Shown here: piece after piece, positions 20,994 to 31,812 of the stretch | Layout: the number at the start of each line of letters is the position of its first letter | How positions within the stretch are numbered: position 1 is the first letter of the stretch | Assembly (NCBI GenBank): GCA_021234155.1 | Contig: JAJEKV010000061.1 | Span: 248,001 to 312,000, forward strand | Direction of reading: 5' to 3' | From: Isoetes taiwanensis | Lineage: Eukaryota; Streptophyta; Lycopodiopsida; Isoetales; Isoetaceae | Length of the DNA stretch: 64,000 bases | The notes under the pieces: generated by a model | Databases searched by the model: none | The model's input: the letters and a program-made list of their open reading frames with translations, nothing else | Told to the model about the DNA's origin: nothing | Translations under genes and position numbers: made by a program

Positions 20994-23429
20994 ATGGCTA
21001 ATGCTGGAGTTCGCGGGTCGGAAAAAAGGCTGGAGAATGGGAGTTTGTGAAAGAGTTTGGCCAAAATGGTGGGAATGTGTGTTTGTGGATACACATCGGT
21101 AAATGGTTACGCAACAAAATTAGGAGCTCATCTTCACGTGAGCGAGGCGTCGATTATGCAACTTATGCGCATCTGTGGGACTTGCGAAAGGATGCCATCG
21201 AGATTTGTCATTTGGATGGGATCATAAAAGCGAAGAATAATATGAGAAAAGGCGAGTCCACGAATACTCAGGAAGCGGGGTAGGAAATGACGAAGATAGC
21301 TATACCACCCTTTGTTGTTGACTATCTGCGTCGAGGGTGGACTAGAGTCCAATAAGGTACAAACGGGGGCTTGAGAGAAATGAGAGACAATTGAAATAGT
21401 GGAAAAGGCGGTGAAACTGAAGAGGGTTGATCATTGCTTAACATCGAGCAATTGAAGAAGACACACTGGCCCGAAGGTTGTAGAGGCATTTTATATCTTT
21501 GTTTTTGTCTCCACATATTACGGAGCATAAAGCAATGAAAAAGCCTTCCAAGAAGTTGCCAAAGCGGGGCCAGGCTTTTAGGCGCCTTCATACAAAGCAT
21601 GCCAACAATAAGATGGTTGATGAAATACATGGAAAAATGGTTGAGGAGGGTGGAGATGAAGTTGTGTGTCGTAGATGTGGTAGCGGCCCGACTTCATTAT
21701 TATTGATGGTTGGAGCAATGTAAACAAGGACCATCTTATTAATTTCATGATCGTGTATCGAGGGGGTGAAGTATTTTTGAAAACCGTAGAAACCAAAGCC
21801 CGACCAAGTGGCCAGGAGATTGGATTTTTGAGAAAACAAAGGCGTGTGATAGAGTTTTGGACCCGAAGAGAATATTTCAAGTTGTAATGGATACTTGGCG
21901 TCTAATTGCAAGCTAAGCGGGTCAATTCTTGGAGGCGAATTTCGGGGTTGCATGCTACTAGTTGCCAATGCCATTGCACGAACCTATTCTTTGAAAATTT
22001 GGTTCTCCACGGCCACCGTGGTTCAAAGATCCCATTCGAAGCGTCGGCTTGTAAAATTCATCACAAAAGCCGGCAATTTATGCCATTTACAAGTCATTCG
22101 CGTCGGAAAGAGCCTAGCACTCATGAATCTGAGGCAAACTTCGGTTTGGTTCCAATTATATCTGTCTTGAAAAGTCTTTGAAGTGTCGTGATTGGATTAT
22201 CTCAACCTTTAATCATCATAGAGTTTTTGATTGGGAAAGAAGTGGAAAGGGAAAAATCGCCAAACACCGACGACAAAGTAGCGCCCCCGAGAAAATGCTT
22301 GGAGGGAGACATTTTGGAAAGGTGTAAAAAAATGTTGTGAGGTGCATGCAACTTTGTTTGTCATGCCATCAAAACCCTTGATTCTTGAAGGCAAGCTGGA
22401 AAGATGCGGAGGTGTTGGCACTCCATTCAATCCTTCCTAGAAGCGTGATGGTCCCAATCGCCATTTGACAATGCTAAGCGGACACTACTCGAAGACTTCA
22501 ATGAGCGATGGAAGAAGTCATACGGTGATCTTCATGGCGCCTGGCGCATGCCTTAGACCCACACAACCACGATATGGACCAGCATCTGGATAAAAAAGTG
22601 ATGGGGTCGTTGAAGAAGGTTGCAAAATGTTCTATCCAACATTTCGGACTACAAGCTTTTCATTGCGGAGTTAGCGAATACGAGAACTTTTGAGTGGAAG
22701 GTGGGCGGATGAAAGCTTCGGCCTTAGCGGAGAGTCATAAGAAGGAACCAAATATGGAATCATATGCATGGTGGCAAACCCATGGGCAAGTTCGCGATAC
22801 CTTGCGGCAATTGCAATGACTATCCTCTCTTTGGTATCTTCCAATAGTGCAAGTGAGAGGAATTGGAGTGCCTATAAGTACATACCGGTGTCATCGCCAG
22901 TATTGTCGCTTGCTACATAAGAAGCGGACAAACTTGTATACAACTTCTCAAAATGGCGGCTATTGAATGCGTAACGATTGGGTACATCCATGTCCCGATA
23001 AGCTCACAGTTTCCTTTCATGGATCACGATTCGAAGTGGAAGAGGGGCAACCGAAGGCGGTGAGGGCGAGATGCTTTGCAATAAATCTTTACCAAGCCAT
23101 GTTGATGAAGACATTCAAGCGTACCCGCCGTTGATGGCGAAGATGATATAGACAAAGCCATATTCTCGGACCGGATCGGCCCGAAGGCCCGAGGATCTGA
23201 AGAGGTACGTCTGAAAAGGCGGGTTCGAGCAATGCGGTTGATGGCGTGGCGGCTTACGTGATCAAACGGACTCACCTGCGCTTTACCTTGACAAGCGGAG
23301 AAGCGGGCTAGGAAAAAACGTCGAGGGGCGTTTCACTAAAGGAAAGGGTCATCGGAGGTTGAACCTAGGTTCCGGCAAGAAGAGGATGGAGCGCAAATGA
23401 TGAAACTGATGAAGAAAGGCGCTGCCTAG
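20994..23429 (+). pseudogene. hAT-superfamily transposase gene (DUF659 type), frameshifted
   Basis: Several plus-strand frames together resemble a plant hAT transposase of about 800 residues. The order is: a start MANAGVRGS (20994); WEFVKEFGQNGGNV and HIGKWL, resembling a degraded BED finger (about 21036-21110); AGPGF with a PSY-like segment (near 21570); then DGWSNVNKDHLINFMIVYRG with GEVFLKTVET (21705-21790), the DUF659 core. Next come CHCTNLFFENL (near 21970-22000), ALDPHNHDMDQHLDKKVMGS (near 22550-22610), YAWW (about 22762-22773) and ILSLVSSNSASERNWSAYKY (22819-22881), the hAT dimerisation region. A final TAG is at 23427. Family role: cut-and-paste transposition in the nucleus. At least five frameshifts or stops separate the blocks, so it is inactive as assembled. 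Some breaks may be sequencing errors. Confidence 0.85.
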
Positions 23430-23513
23430 AAAAATGATGTGATGAGTATCTTCGATCATTTGTAATTGGTCTTGAGGATTTTCATACTATTGTAACCGTC
23501 CACTGGCACTATT

Positions 23514-23519
23514 AATAAA
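23514..23519 (+). terminator. Candidate polyadenylation signal of the hAT gene
   Basis: AATAAA lies 85 bp after the proposed hAT stop codon, followed by a T-rich stretch (GTTTTTGGTTATAATTTTTG). Position fits a plant 3' UTR. Evidence is the motif and spacing only. Confidence 0.4.
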
Positions 23520-23805
23520 AAGAAGTTTTTGGTTATAATTTTTGTCACAAATGTTTCGTTAATGTATGATAGTTCTTTCTATGTTTCTTTCTATGTTTCT
23601 TTCATGTGTAAGCTGCGGTGCCACGAAAACCGTTGGATCAGACCGTCTCGACCTCGTTGTTGCTTGCCTCTTATGCGCCCGAGAATCTTCTTTGATGAAG
23701 TAATCTACGCATCTGCGAAGGGGCCAAACGACCCTCGGACCAACCAGGGCCGAATCGATCCGAGAAGGTTTCACAAAATACCGGTACCCAAGTCGAGAAT
23801 AACCC

Positions 23806-25280
23806 GGTATGCCAAATTGGGCTTTGAATGCTATCACGGACCTATAATCGTACTCTATTCCTCACGGGTGGCACATGCTTTCACGAATACCCAAATGGGT
23901 TTGCATGGCATGTGCCACCAAAAATGGAAATTACAAATATAGGTCGATCTTATCAAATAACGATTGGCAACCGATCAAGGATCACGCTCGAGGGCGGGAT
24001 GAAAGAGACACGAGTACAAGCATCGAGACTTCCCAACCCTTGCTTTCACCCCTCTTTGAACAATGGAACTTAGCATGTAAACTAAGCTACATTGCCCAAA
24101 GAGGAGGGAAAAAGATTGGGGAAATCTCGATGCTGAACTCATCAATCACTAACATCAATTAACTTAGAAGGATGCGCTCTTGGCTTACTCCTTTTTGAGT
24201 TTCTGCTTGGCATTATCTAATTAAGCCACGAGTGGCGATAATGTCATCCTAGGGGGCAAATTAGATACACAAAGCGAGAAAGCGAAAGAGACTAAGCCGA
24301 GGTGGCGAGTTGGAAGACGCTTCGGTATGCCAAAATTGGGCTTTGAATGCTATCGGACCTATAATCGTACTCTATTCCTCTGGGTGGCATGTCGGTGAAT
24401 ACCCAAATGGGTTTTGCATGGCATGTGCCAAAAATGGAAGGTACAAATTATAAGGTCGGATAACATCAAATGGCGATTTAGTATTACGTAAAAAGATAAC
24501 GTGGCGTCCTCCAATTTCAAGCCAGCGTATAGATGGACAGCCCGGGCACCACTTTGGCTTGAAATTGGAAGAGGTGCGCTCTCACCTCTGGCCTCGAGAC
24601 CTGGGTCGGGCATCGAGGCGTCCCAATCTTTCTTTCCCGGGTCTTTGGACAATGGAACTTAGCATATGAAGCTAAGCTACATTGCCCAAAAGAGCGAAAA
24701 AGCGAGGGGAAGTCTCGATGCTTGAATTGGGAGTCAAGAGCTTCAATCACTAACATCTAATGAACACGAGAGAATGCAAAAGCAACCACTAGGCCTTATA
24801 TCCTCGGTGGCCACAATAAAAATAGAGTACTCAAAAACCTTGTAACCTCCTCTAGAGCGAGCGATTTACGCTCAGGCCCCATTTTTTGGCGTCTTTGTGT
24901 AATATAACCCTAGCAAAGTATCTAAGATACATTGACAGGCGAGACATAAAGAGTGAAACAAAGCTTAAGCTCCTTCTAAAGGAGGTAACAAAATTTCGAA
25001 GTCTCTATATTGTTTGCCGAGAAATATAAGGCTTTGGTGACGACAACCATTCAAAAGGGTTGCGTGTGCGGATGTTTTGACTCACTCACCATCCAACCAT
25101 GACCATCCTAGGGGGCAAATTAGATCACGATAAGCAGAAGCGAAGGAGACTTCATTTCTGGTGAGCGGGGTGACCACTAGGACAAACAAAGAGACTAAGC
25201 CCGGGGATAAAGAGATTGGGAAGTCTCAATGCCTTTACTCGTCAAGCAGAGAAAGCGAAGCGATTTGGAAGTCTCGATGC
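23806..25280. repeat. Diverged direct and inverted repeats downstream of the hAT gene
   Basis: A segment starting GGTATGCCAAATTGGGCTTT (23806) recurs at 24324 and continues collinearly to about 24140 and 24745. Shared landmarks are ACCTATAATCGTACTCTATTC, CAATGGAACTTAGCAT and AAGCTACATTGCCCAAA. Inside each copy, GCATCGAGACTTCCC is mirrored by GGGAAATCTCGATGC or GGGGAAGTCTCGATGC, so each forms an imperfect stem of about 100 bp span. Related single motifs recur at 25218 and 25266, and CCTAGGGGGCAAATTAGAT occurs at about 24248 and 25108. It may be a diverged LTR-like or terminal repeat of another element. I recognise no coding domain. Confidence 0.55.
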
Positions 25281-25499
25281 TTTTACTATGAGCACTACTT
25301 TCGATCCTTTGATAACATCATTACACCTTGTTTGAAACTGCGTCATTATACCATTCATTCAAAATGATCTGAGTCAAAATTTGGCATGTCTAAAAATGTA
25401 ATATCTCATTTTCATTGGTCATTTGGATCAATATAATCACCCTATGACCACGGAGGTGGTGGTAAGAAGCTGGTTATTAATGCGGCCTTTGTCTCTCCT

Positions 25500-25886
25500 T
25501 CAGCGGCTTCTCCACCCCTCCACAATTCCATCTCGCGAAAGGTTTGAAAAGTGTGCATCTGCCCATCCCTCTGCGGCGGTCAAATGTAACAGCGGCATCG
25601 CGACCTTGCATATTAAATATGGCATATTGTAACTTCGGGGAAAAATCCATCCGTCTTGCAAGGTTAGATGAGGCGGCTTTGCAACATCAATCAAGAACAC
25701 ATCGCATGTGCATGCGATGCCCATACCTAGGTGTACCAGCCCACGTGTAGGGTTGTCACCACAAAATTGGCAATATGCGTAATCAACAACCTTTAGCTCT
25801 TCCCCGACTCTCATACAAATACTGTGAGGAGATAGGATATCGCTCGAAGTCACCCTAAAAGGATCAGAGTCTAACGATTTGGTCAA
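25500..25886 (-). CDS. Unrecognised ORF inside the copy C Helitron-like element
   Basis: Minus-strand frame of about 128 codons. The stretch ELKVVDYAYCQFCGDNPTRG followed by LVHLGMGIACTCDVFLID has a natural composition and four Cys, but the C-x2-C and C-x-C pairs do not make a finger I know. The reading frame upstream, at 25890-26280 on the same strand, also looks protein-like (ANQRTLLNPTIQLALKQEAT) but is split by stops and frameshifts. It could be a captured host-gene fragment. No function assigned. Confidence 0.25.
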   Translation of the reverse strand: MTKSLDSDPFRVTSSDILSPHSICMRVGEELKVVDYAYCQFCGDNPTRGLVHLGMGIACTCDVFLIDVAKPPHLTLQDGWIFPRSYNMPYLICKVAMPLLHLTAAEGWADAHFSNLSRDGIVEGWRSR

Positions 25887-26526
25887 ATTAGCGCAAGAAG
25901 TGCTCGTTGTTTTCTCTAAGGGCCGTTGCCTCCTGTTTTAATGCCAGCTGGATAGTTGGATTTAAAAGCGTCCTCTAATTGGCTGACCATCTTATCATAC
26001 CATCGGCGGTCTTCTAGCGAATATTCTCCTCGAGAAGTGTGGGGTTCCGACTTCTCTCATTCTCTAGTTGGGCCCGAATATCCACAAGGTCATTCGCGGC
26101 TCGGTAGCGGCTACCCCAATCACCTCAAAAAAGTTGGATAGCGTCGGCAACAAGGTATGTAATGGTGATGGGCTCACCAAATGGCCCACTCCAGCTATCT
26201 TAGATAGCTTGACCCTCTTCGTCTTTGCCACTACGGCTTCCTTGCCTCCATTTCCTACTCCCATAATTTACCGTGCGGCCGCGACCGGATGAAATTTGAA
26301 CACAACAATTCTGGTGCATTGACTTTTGTTCGCGGCTCTTACACATAACCATAAGAATCAAAACAACTTGTTCTTATGAATTATTATCTGAATCGGGGCA
26401 AATGTCATGTGATTTGATATTTACGAATTGCACATTAAACTTCTTCCTTGTGGCACGAAGACACCAAGAGCTTTTCGTAGATTGTGCGACAAAACCAACA
26501 TGCATTTAAAGGGTGTCTTGGATGCA

Positions 26527-26853
26527 TCACCCTTCATACTTCAATTGAATAAAAGCATTATTTAATTCGGGGGTTTTGTCTTCCCAAACCAAATGAATAT
26601 TTCCATGTACATTGACATCTACGTTTCTGCGGGGCGGGATACTTAACCGCATGTCGGAAAAGATCTGGGCCTCATCTTGAAATGATCGGGGCTCCATCCC
26701 GCACCCAGGAGACTCAAAGAAAAGAATTAATTGCAAAGGCGGCCAAGATGAGCTCCCAAAATAGTCGAGAATACGAATCAGCCTTGTCTGAGAAGAGCCA
26801 TATAAATCAAGCTGTGAACAAAGAATGGATCTAAAGCTATCAATAAAATGCAC
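26527..26853 (-). CDS. Unrecognised ORF, possible captured exon
   Basis: Minus-strand frame of about 108 codons with protein-like composition: DSFRSILCSQLDLYGSSQTR near the start, a hydrophobic WPPLQLILFFESPG segment, and VDVNVHGNIHLVWEDKTPEL before the C-terminal stop. An in-frame stop lies about 10 codons upstream of the first listed codon (GTG), so this would be an internal exon if it is real. I do not recognise the family. Its strand matches the proposed Helitron strand, as for the copy A gene fragments. Confidence 0.25.
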   Translation of the reverse strand: MHFIDSFRSILCSQLDLYGSSQTRLIRILDYFGSSSWPPLQLILFFESPGCGMEPRSFQDEAQIFSDMRLSIPPRRNVDVNVHGNIHLVWEDKTPELNNAFIQLKYEG

Positions 26854-28497
26854 CGGATGGGAAAATCAACAACCGGACACGGAAAAGATAGTAGTGGTTC
26901 CCAAAACTTACAATCGAGGGCTCGGCGAGAGACCTCATTGTGAATACCATGCACATCTGCTACCACTGCAAAGAACATATAGAAATATTTCACTATCAAG
27001 TGATTGCAAAGATATTAAAGATATTGCTAAATCTAAGCGACATGTCTACTTATAACATGTTGAAAAAACCTTCAAGAACATGAAAATAGAATGAGCATAC
27101 AGCCTTATCCATGTAATTTTGGTCACCTTTTCGACTTGTGGAAGCTCTATGCTTCACGTACTATCTAGGTTGATAGAACAACGACAAAATCTTCGTTCTT
27201 GCTTCTTTTTGTTGCAAAAGCTCTTCAATAAAGTCTAAGCTTTGTCTTAGTCATGGGGAATTGCTTCAACCATCTTAGGGATGAGTTCCATGTCATAACC
27301 ACGTAATGAAAGACCATTTCAATTAATGTCTTTGTACCGGACGAAGATGGTATCGGAAAAAGAATACACGGAAGTGTAGAAGCTTAATAAAGGGAAGGAT
27401 TTGTATGAAAAGGGATGAAATGGCTGCAAATATAAGTCCACATTGCCTCATTCAATGGACTGGCTCTCATTGATCTCAAAGCCTATTTGGAATGCAAACC
27501 TCAATAGAACTTGCCAATCTTTGATGTAGCTTCTTCGTTTTAAGGTATTATCCTTTCCGGCATCGGATGATGCTCCACGGCGATCATACGTTTTTATTGT
27601 TAAAATTTCAACTAGTACATCTAGTACAATTGAAACAGCGGACTTACGAACAAATGAAAAGTACAGCATTAGAATAAGCAAAGGGACCCGATCGGATATT
27701 AAAACTGCGTAGGGTGAGCTTCAATTCATCATATTTTCCCGTTTCCACAACTTCGTTGAATAGAATTCCAAACTCACCTTAATATTCCCTTCTTACGGAT
27801 AGGAGTCTTTAAGATTCTCAAGAGAAAAGGTGTTAATTGATTCTCCGACAATAGCTTGCGAGGCGAGGCTGTTAGAGGCGACACCTTATCCTCCTCGCCA
27901 AAATGAAGCTTCTGTCTCTTCTTGCAGCGGGTATTCCTTTGATTCTTAACCGACCTCTAAAGGCGGCATCTTCCCTCGGGATTCCATGGCGCATTTACTA
28001 CGAATTTTTCCCCTATTCCTGCTTCCCGCAAAGCCATGGCATTAAAGAAATTTTTTAGATTCAAAAATCATGGTTTTGACCATACGCTGGAAGCCTTGAT
28101 TTGGCTTTTTGCCGCTCTCATCTAGCCTTGGGATCTCCATGGTACGCTTTTGATCGTGCTCACATTACCTGCAACTACTAATGGCTACCAGCATCCACAT
28201 GATCGAAGAAATTAAAGAAGAAGAGCCATCCATTGAGGGCCATAGTTTGCGGTGCGTCATAAAAATGCGACATGGTTTCTTTTGGAGCCCCAGAGCAGGA
28301 TAAGCCATAGTGTCTGGCGGCACATGAGCGGATGGAGAAAGCAAGAACTTAAGGAGAGGATTTGTGGGCGGATTCCTCAGGCGGATAAACAAAAGCGTGG
28401 CTATTACGCAATTTTTCTCCAAAAATTTTCCCTGATTTTTCCCCACCCAGGGAACGGGAATCGAGATCTTGGTGTGTCTCGATTATATATGTGTAGA
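26854..28497. other. 5'-proximal part of the copy C element, unrecognised
   Basis: Only short minus-strand frames occur (26854-26999, 27448-27681, 28165-28446). None has a domain I recognise. The frame at 27448-27681 contains LKRRSYIKDWQVLLRFAFQI and may be another exon-like scrap. The last 15 bp are shared with the 5' end of the copy A element. Confidence 0.3.
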
Positions 28498-28756
28498 TTA
28501 GATACCATAACTCCATCATCAATAGAAATTTAGCATATAATAAATTCACAACAGGGATTTTTCAATCCATTAAGCCCTCTTATTGTAATTAAATTACATG
28601 TATCTTCTTTTGCCTTAAACTTGTATATATATTTTCATCTTATCGACAATATTCCAAGCCTTTTCAAACTTTTGTAAAACTTTCAAATTTCAAATTCTTC
28701 TTCTTCTTCTTCTTCTTCTTCTTCTTCTTCTTCTTCTTCTTCTTCTTCTTCTTCTT
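28498..28756 (+). repeat. End of the copy C unit, with (TTC)n at 28695-28756
   Basis: After the Helitron-like insertion the unit resumes with TTAGATACCATAAC, as at 6231 and 15218. It runs to a TTC tract of about 20 repeats. The tract joins directly to TTGAATATGTTCTTAC, which in complete units lies about 0.6-1.2 kb further on. The post-tract inverted repeat and following sequence are therefore missing here. Confidence 0.85.
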
Positions 28757-31700
28757 GAATATGTTCTTACTCGGACTTCCCGATTAGGATAATGTTAAAA
28801 AACATTTAAAAGCCTCGTTTAGGGTAAGGACATGTCTAATATCTACCTTGGTGTTTATGCCGAGGCCACATCGGTACTCCTACTTCCATTCTCCCTTAAT
28901 ATAATCAACATTTCACGATTATAGCTTAAATTTAGATCTTATTGTAATATGTATAACTTTGTGCTTAAATCTTTACTTGAAATAGTAATCATTCTTTATT
29001 TATCATGAAAAATATAATGGTTTTACAATATCAATTTACCAATAGAAAGATCTCACCAAGTTCTTGCCATAAATCATATTCCTTCCGCCTTCGATGTTTT
29101 ATAACTCTTTAACTTTCGGCAATTTTAATTCCAAATATTCCCCATCTCTTTCAAGTTAGCGACCACCTTAGAAACAAAATAGAGACAATTGGAGGAGAGA
29201 ACCTTACCTGCATGACCAATCAATACACAATTGGCGTGAAAGCGATAAATGTGCAAAATAAAAAGGTACATTGGGTCTCTCGGTTTATCAGCGATCACCA
29301 ATTGTATCCTTTTTTATAAAAGGTAAACGATAATGAGGAAAGAAATCATGGAATAATAAAATCTTAACATTTTAAACTTCTCAACTTGGTGTCAAAGTAT
29401 TACCATTAGGCGAGAACCAATTTCTTGGTCCCGGATCTAGTGGCTACCTTGACAAATTATTCTACATCATCACGTTGTTCAAGAACATAATGGGTTTATA
29501 TCATAAAGCTTAATCTTATTACCATTTTCAATTTATCAGTCAGGCGTGTATTTTTAGGCAATCCATATATATGGTAATCAATATCCCTTTTTTTTTTCAC
29601 ATGTGCATGCTAGAGAAGCACCATGCAATTGGCCTAAATATCAATAACACCTATCATAATTGAGGATAATGACATTTCTTTCTTAGCTATAAACTTAAGC
29701 ATGACTAAGTTTGGTTATAGCGACCGATGTGACCGCTAAGAATGCGGTCATAAGCAAATCAAATAAATCGACCAATGGACCCTTGCCCAATCATACAACC
29801 TTCTAAGTATCAATAGCGACAAACTATGGAAGCAATGAAGTCTTATTTCCTTCATTTTAGCTACATGTGCAATATGATAATTTTACCATAACATTATGTT
29901 ATGAAACATACAAACATAATGCATTCTTTAAGAGAATCGTCAATAAACAAAAGTTGTCTATTCCTTTTATCGCGCCACCGGATATCCTGTGTATTTTTAA
30001 ACAAGCAACATTCTTTCATTGCTACCATTAGTCATAACTAGAATCGAGATTCTTTTCATTGCTAGCATTAGTCATAACTAGAATCCGGATATGATGATAG
30101 AAAAAGCAAATGAGTAGAAAAACATGAGAATCGTTGCATCTTATAACAAGATCATAGAAACCATCTATTATTTCCATATGAATCGGACTCTATTTTGATT
30201 TGAATATCAATGCGAGACACGAATTGATTTGCCTCAGTTATGCTTTTTTTTGTTGAAAATCATTTGAACCATAAACGTAAGATAGACATCATATTCCGGA
30301 TCACGGAAAGCATATCTGAACCTCTGTACTTGTATCCGGACATCACGCAATCAAGCACTAGGCTTCATCGGATCGAAAAAACAAGGCTCAAGACCATTAT
30401 CGACTAACAATACTACAACAGAAATGATTTGCAAACCCGACCAAGGAGTTACGTGCCTTTGCTCTACGTAAGGCATAGATCCGGCATCAAGCTGTAAGAA
30501 TCAGATCATAGTATTGTCATTTCAGCTCCAAGTTTTAGATTCGCTCCATGCCATGATAGACGACGGCAAGCATAGCCAGGTCTTTGCATATTGAACATAT
30601 CTTGGTTGCTTTTGGCAAATCGAGAGACTATTTTACGTATCACGGATCTTTTGCACATCTTCTACCGGAAATCCACGTGTTTCCTAAGCCCGAAAGCGAG
30701 CAAAGCGGCAATTTGTAGTCACGGACATTGAAAATATCCTTTTGCCCTAACTTTTTTGCCCTAAGAGAATATGAAAAAGCCCTAAATCGATTTCTAGTTA
30801 TGCCCTTGAAATATTTTTTGAAGGGGTTGTAGCCGTAATCGTCAAATCCCATGCAAATAAAATAGAATAAGTCTCATGCAAATGTATCCACATAAACAAA
30901 AGTACTTTTTGTGCTCAACGTAATTTATATAGAGCAAAAGCTAAAGCCACATAAATAAAAGCACTTTTGTCTTAAGGTAATTTTGTGAGAGCAAAAGCTA
31001 AAGCCAAAGGGCATGTGCATTATATAGACAAGTGGCACACATGCATAACTAAGGCCAAAAACGTCCTATCCAAGTCTTATAAAAATTTTCCAAAGGGGTA
31101 CAAAGCCAACATAATGTAAATGTACAGCATTAAATTAGTTTGCACACCCATAGGTAGTAATTTATCTTGCATTTTTTCACTTTTGTATTGTCCTCAACCT
31201 TGTCAAATATCATGCTCCATATTCATGTGAAACCACCATGGAATTAAGAGATAGCTTGTTTACCATGTATCGTCGTTTGTGAACACTATGCCACAATGCT
31301 TTTACATGCCCTGATTTCCTTACCAATTTCTATCCATTAGATTTTTTTGCCTTTTTCTAGGCCAAATAAGCTATTTAAAGCAACAAACCATTGTTAACTA
31401 TTTTCCAAAGGTCTCATTTTTCAAAGCCTTTTTTGTCCCCATTTTAAATGTGGAACCATATAATTTCCCCAATGTATATCGACCTTACATTCTTGTTGTC
31501 CGGATCATATTTTTGCTCAAGTGTATTAATAGATTTTTGGCCATAACCAAAAGTAGAATATAAGTCTTCAGAATGAAGCACCCTATACATTCAAGCTAAG
31601 CTACAAATGACGAATGCGGTAAGACCGCCTCTAATTCTTGTCACTCAAGGGGCTTTAATGGCAAAAATTCAAACCCCAAAGGTTACAATACAATATACCA

Positions 31701-31812
31701 CCTTCAACCCTATAGATTTTTTAATGTTACCCACTCTCATAAGATAGCGCATTCAACATAAGAGATCCAAAGAGAATATTCTCCTCTTCTTCTTCTTCTT
31801 CTTCTTCTTCTT
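28757..31812 (+). repeat. Array unit D1 (5'-truncated), TTC tract at 31784-31812
   Basis: This starts the second family of array units. Landmarks are GTAAGGACATGTC, CCACATCGGTACTCCTACTT, then GAGACAATTGGAGGAGAGAA, then GGTACATTGGGTCTCTCGG (about 29265). From about 29600 to 31780 the sequence has little resemblance to the other units and holds no recognised gene. One 70-codon minus frame (30640-30852) is treated as chance. The tract is short (about 10 repeats). Confidence 0.75.

Larger units (their letters stand above)
18819..28497 (-). mobile_element. Large Helitron-like element, 9.7 kb (copy C)
   Basis: On the minus strand it starts TCTACACATATAAT and ends with the same hairpin and CTTG terminus as the 2.6 kb insertion at 3605-6230. 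It sits at exactly the same target position between A and T. The two share only about 45 bp at the 3' end and about 15 bp at the 5' end; the rest differs completely. The interior holds a broken hAT transposase gene on the plus strand (20994-23429) with its own promoter-like region, diverged direct repeats (23806-25280) and unrecognised minus-strand frames (25500-28450). I saw no Helitron Rep motif or helicase motifs, so it appears non-autonomous, unless such sequence is too degraded to recognise by eye. Confidence 0.72.

Noticed and set aside
23806-24745. The direct repeat considered as a pair of LTRs of a retrotransposon
   Set aside because: The copies are only about 500 bp apart with no room for gag-pol, and no primer-binding site, TG/CA ends or target duplication was evident.
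18819-28497. Autonomous Helitron encoding Rep/helicase
   Set aside because: No Rep HUH-type motif or helicase motif was seen in any frame. The only clear transposase is hAT.
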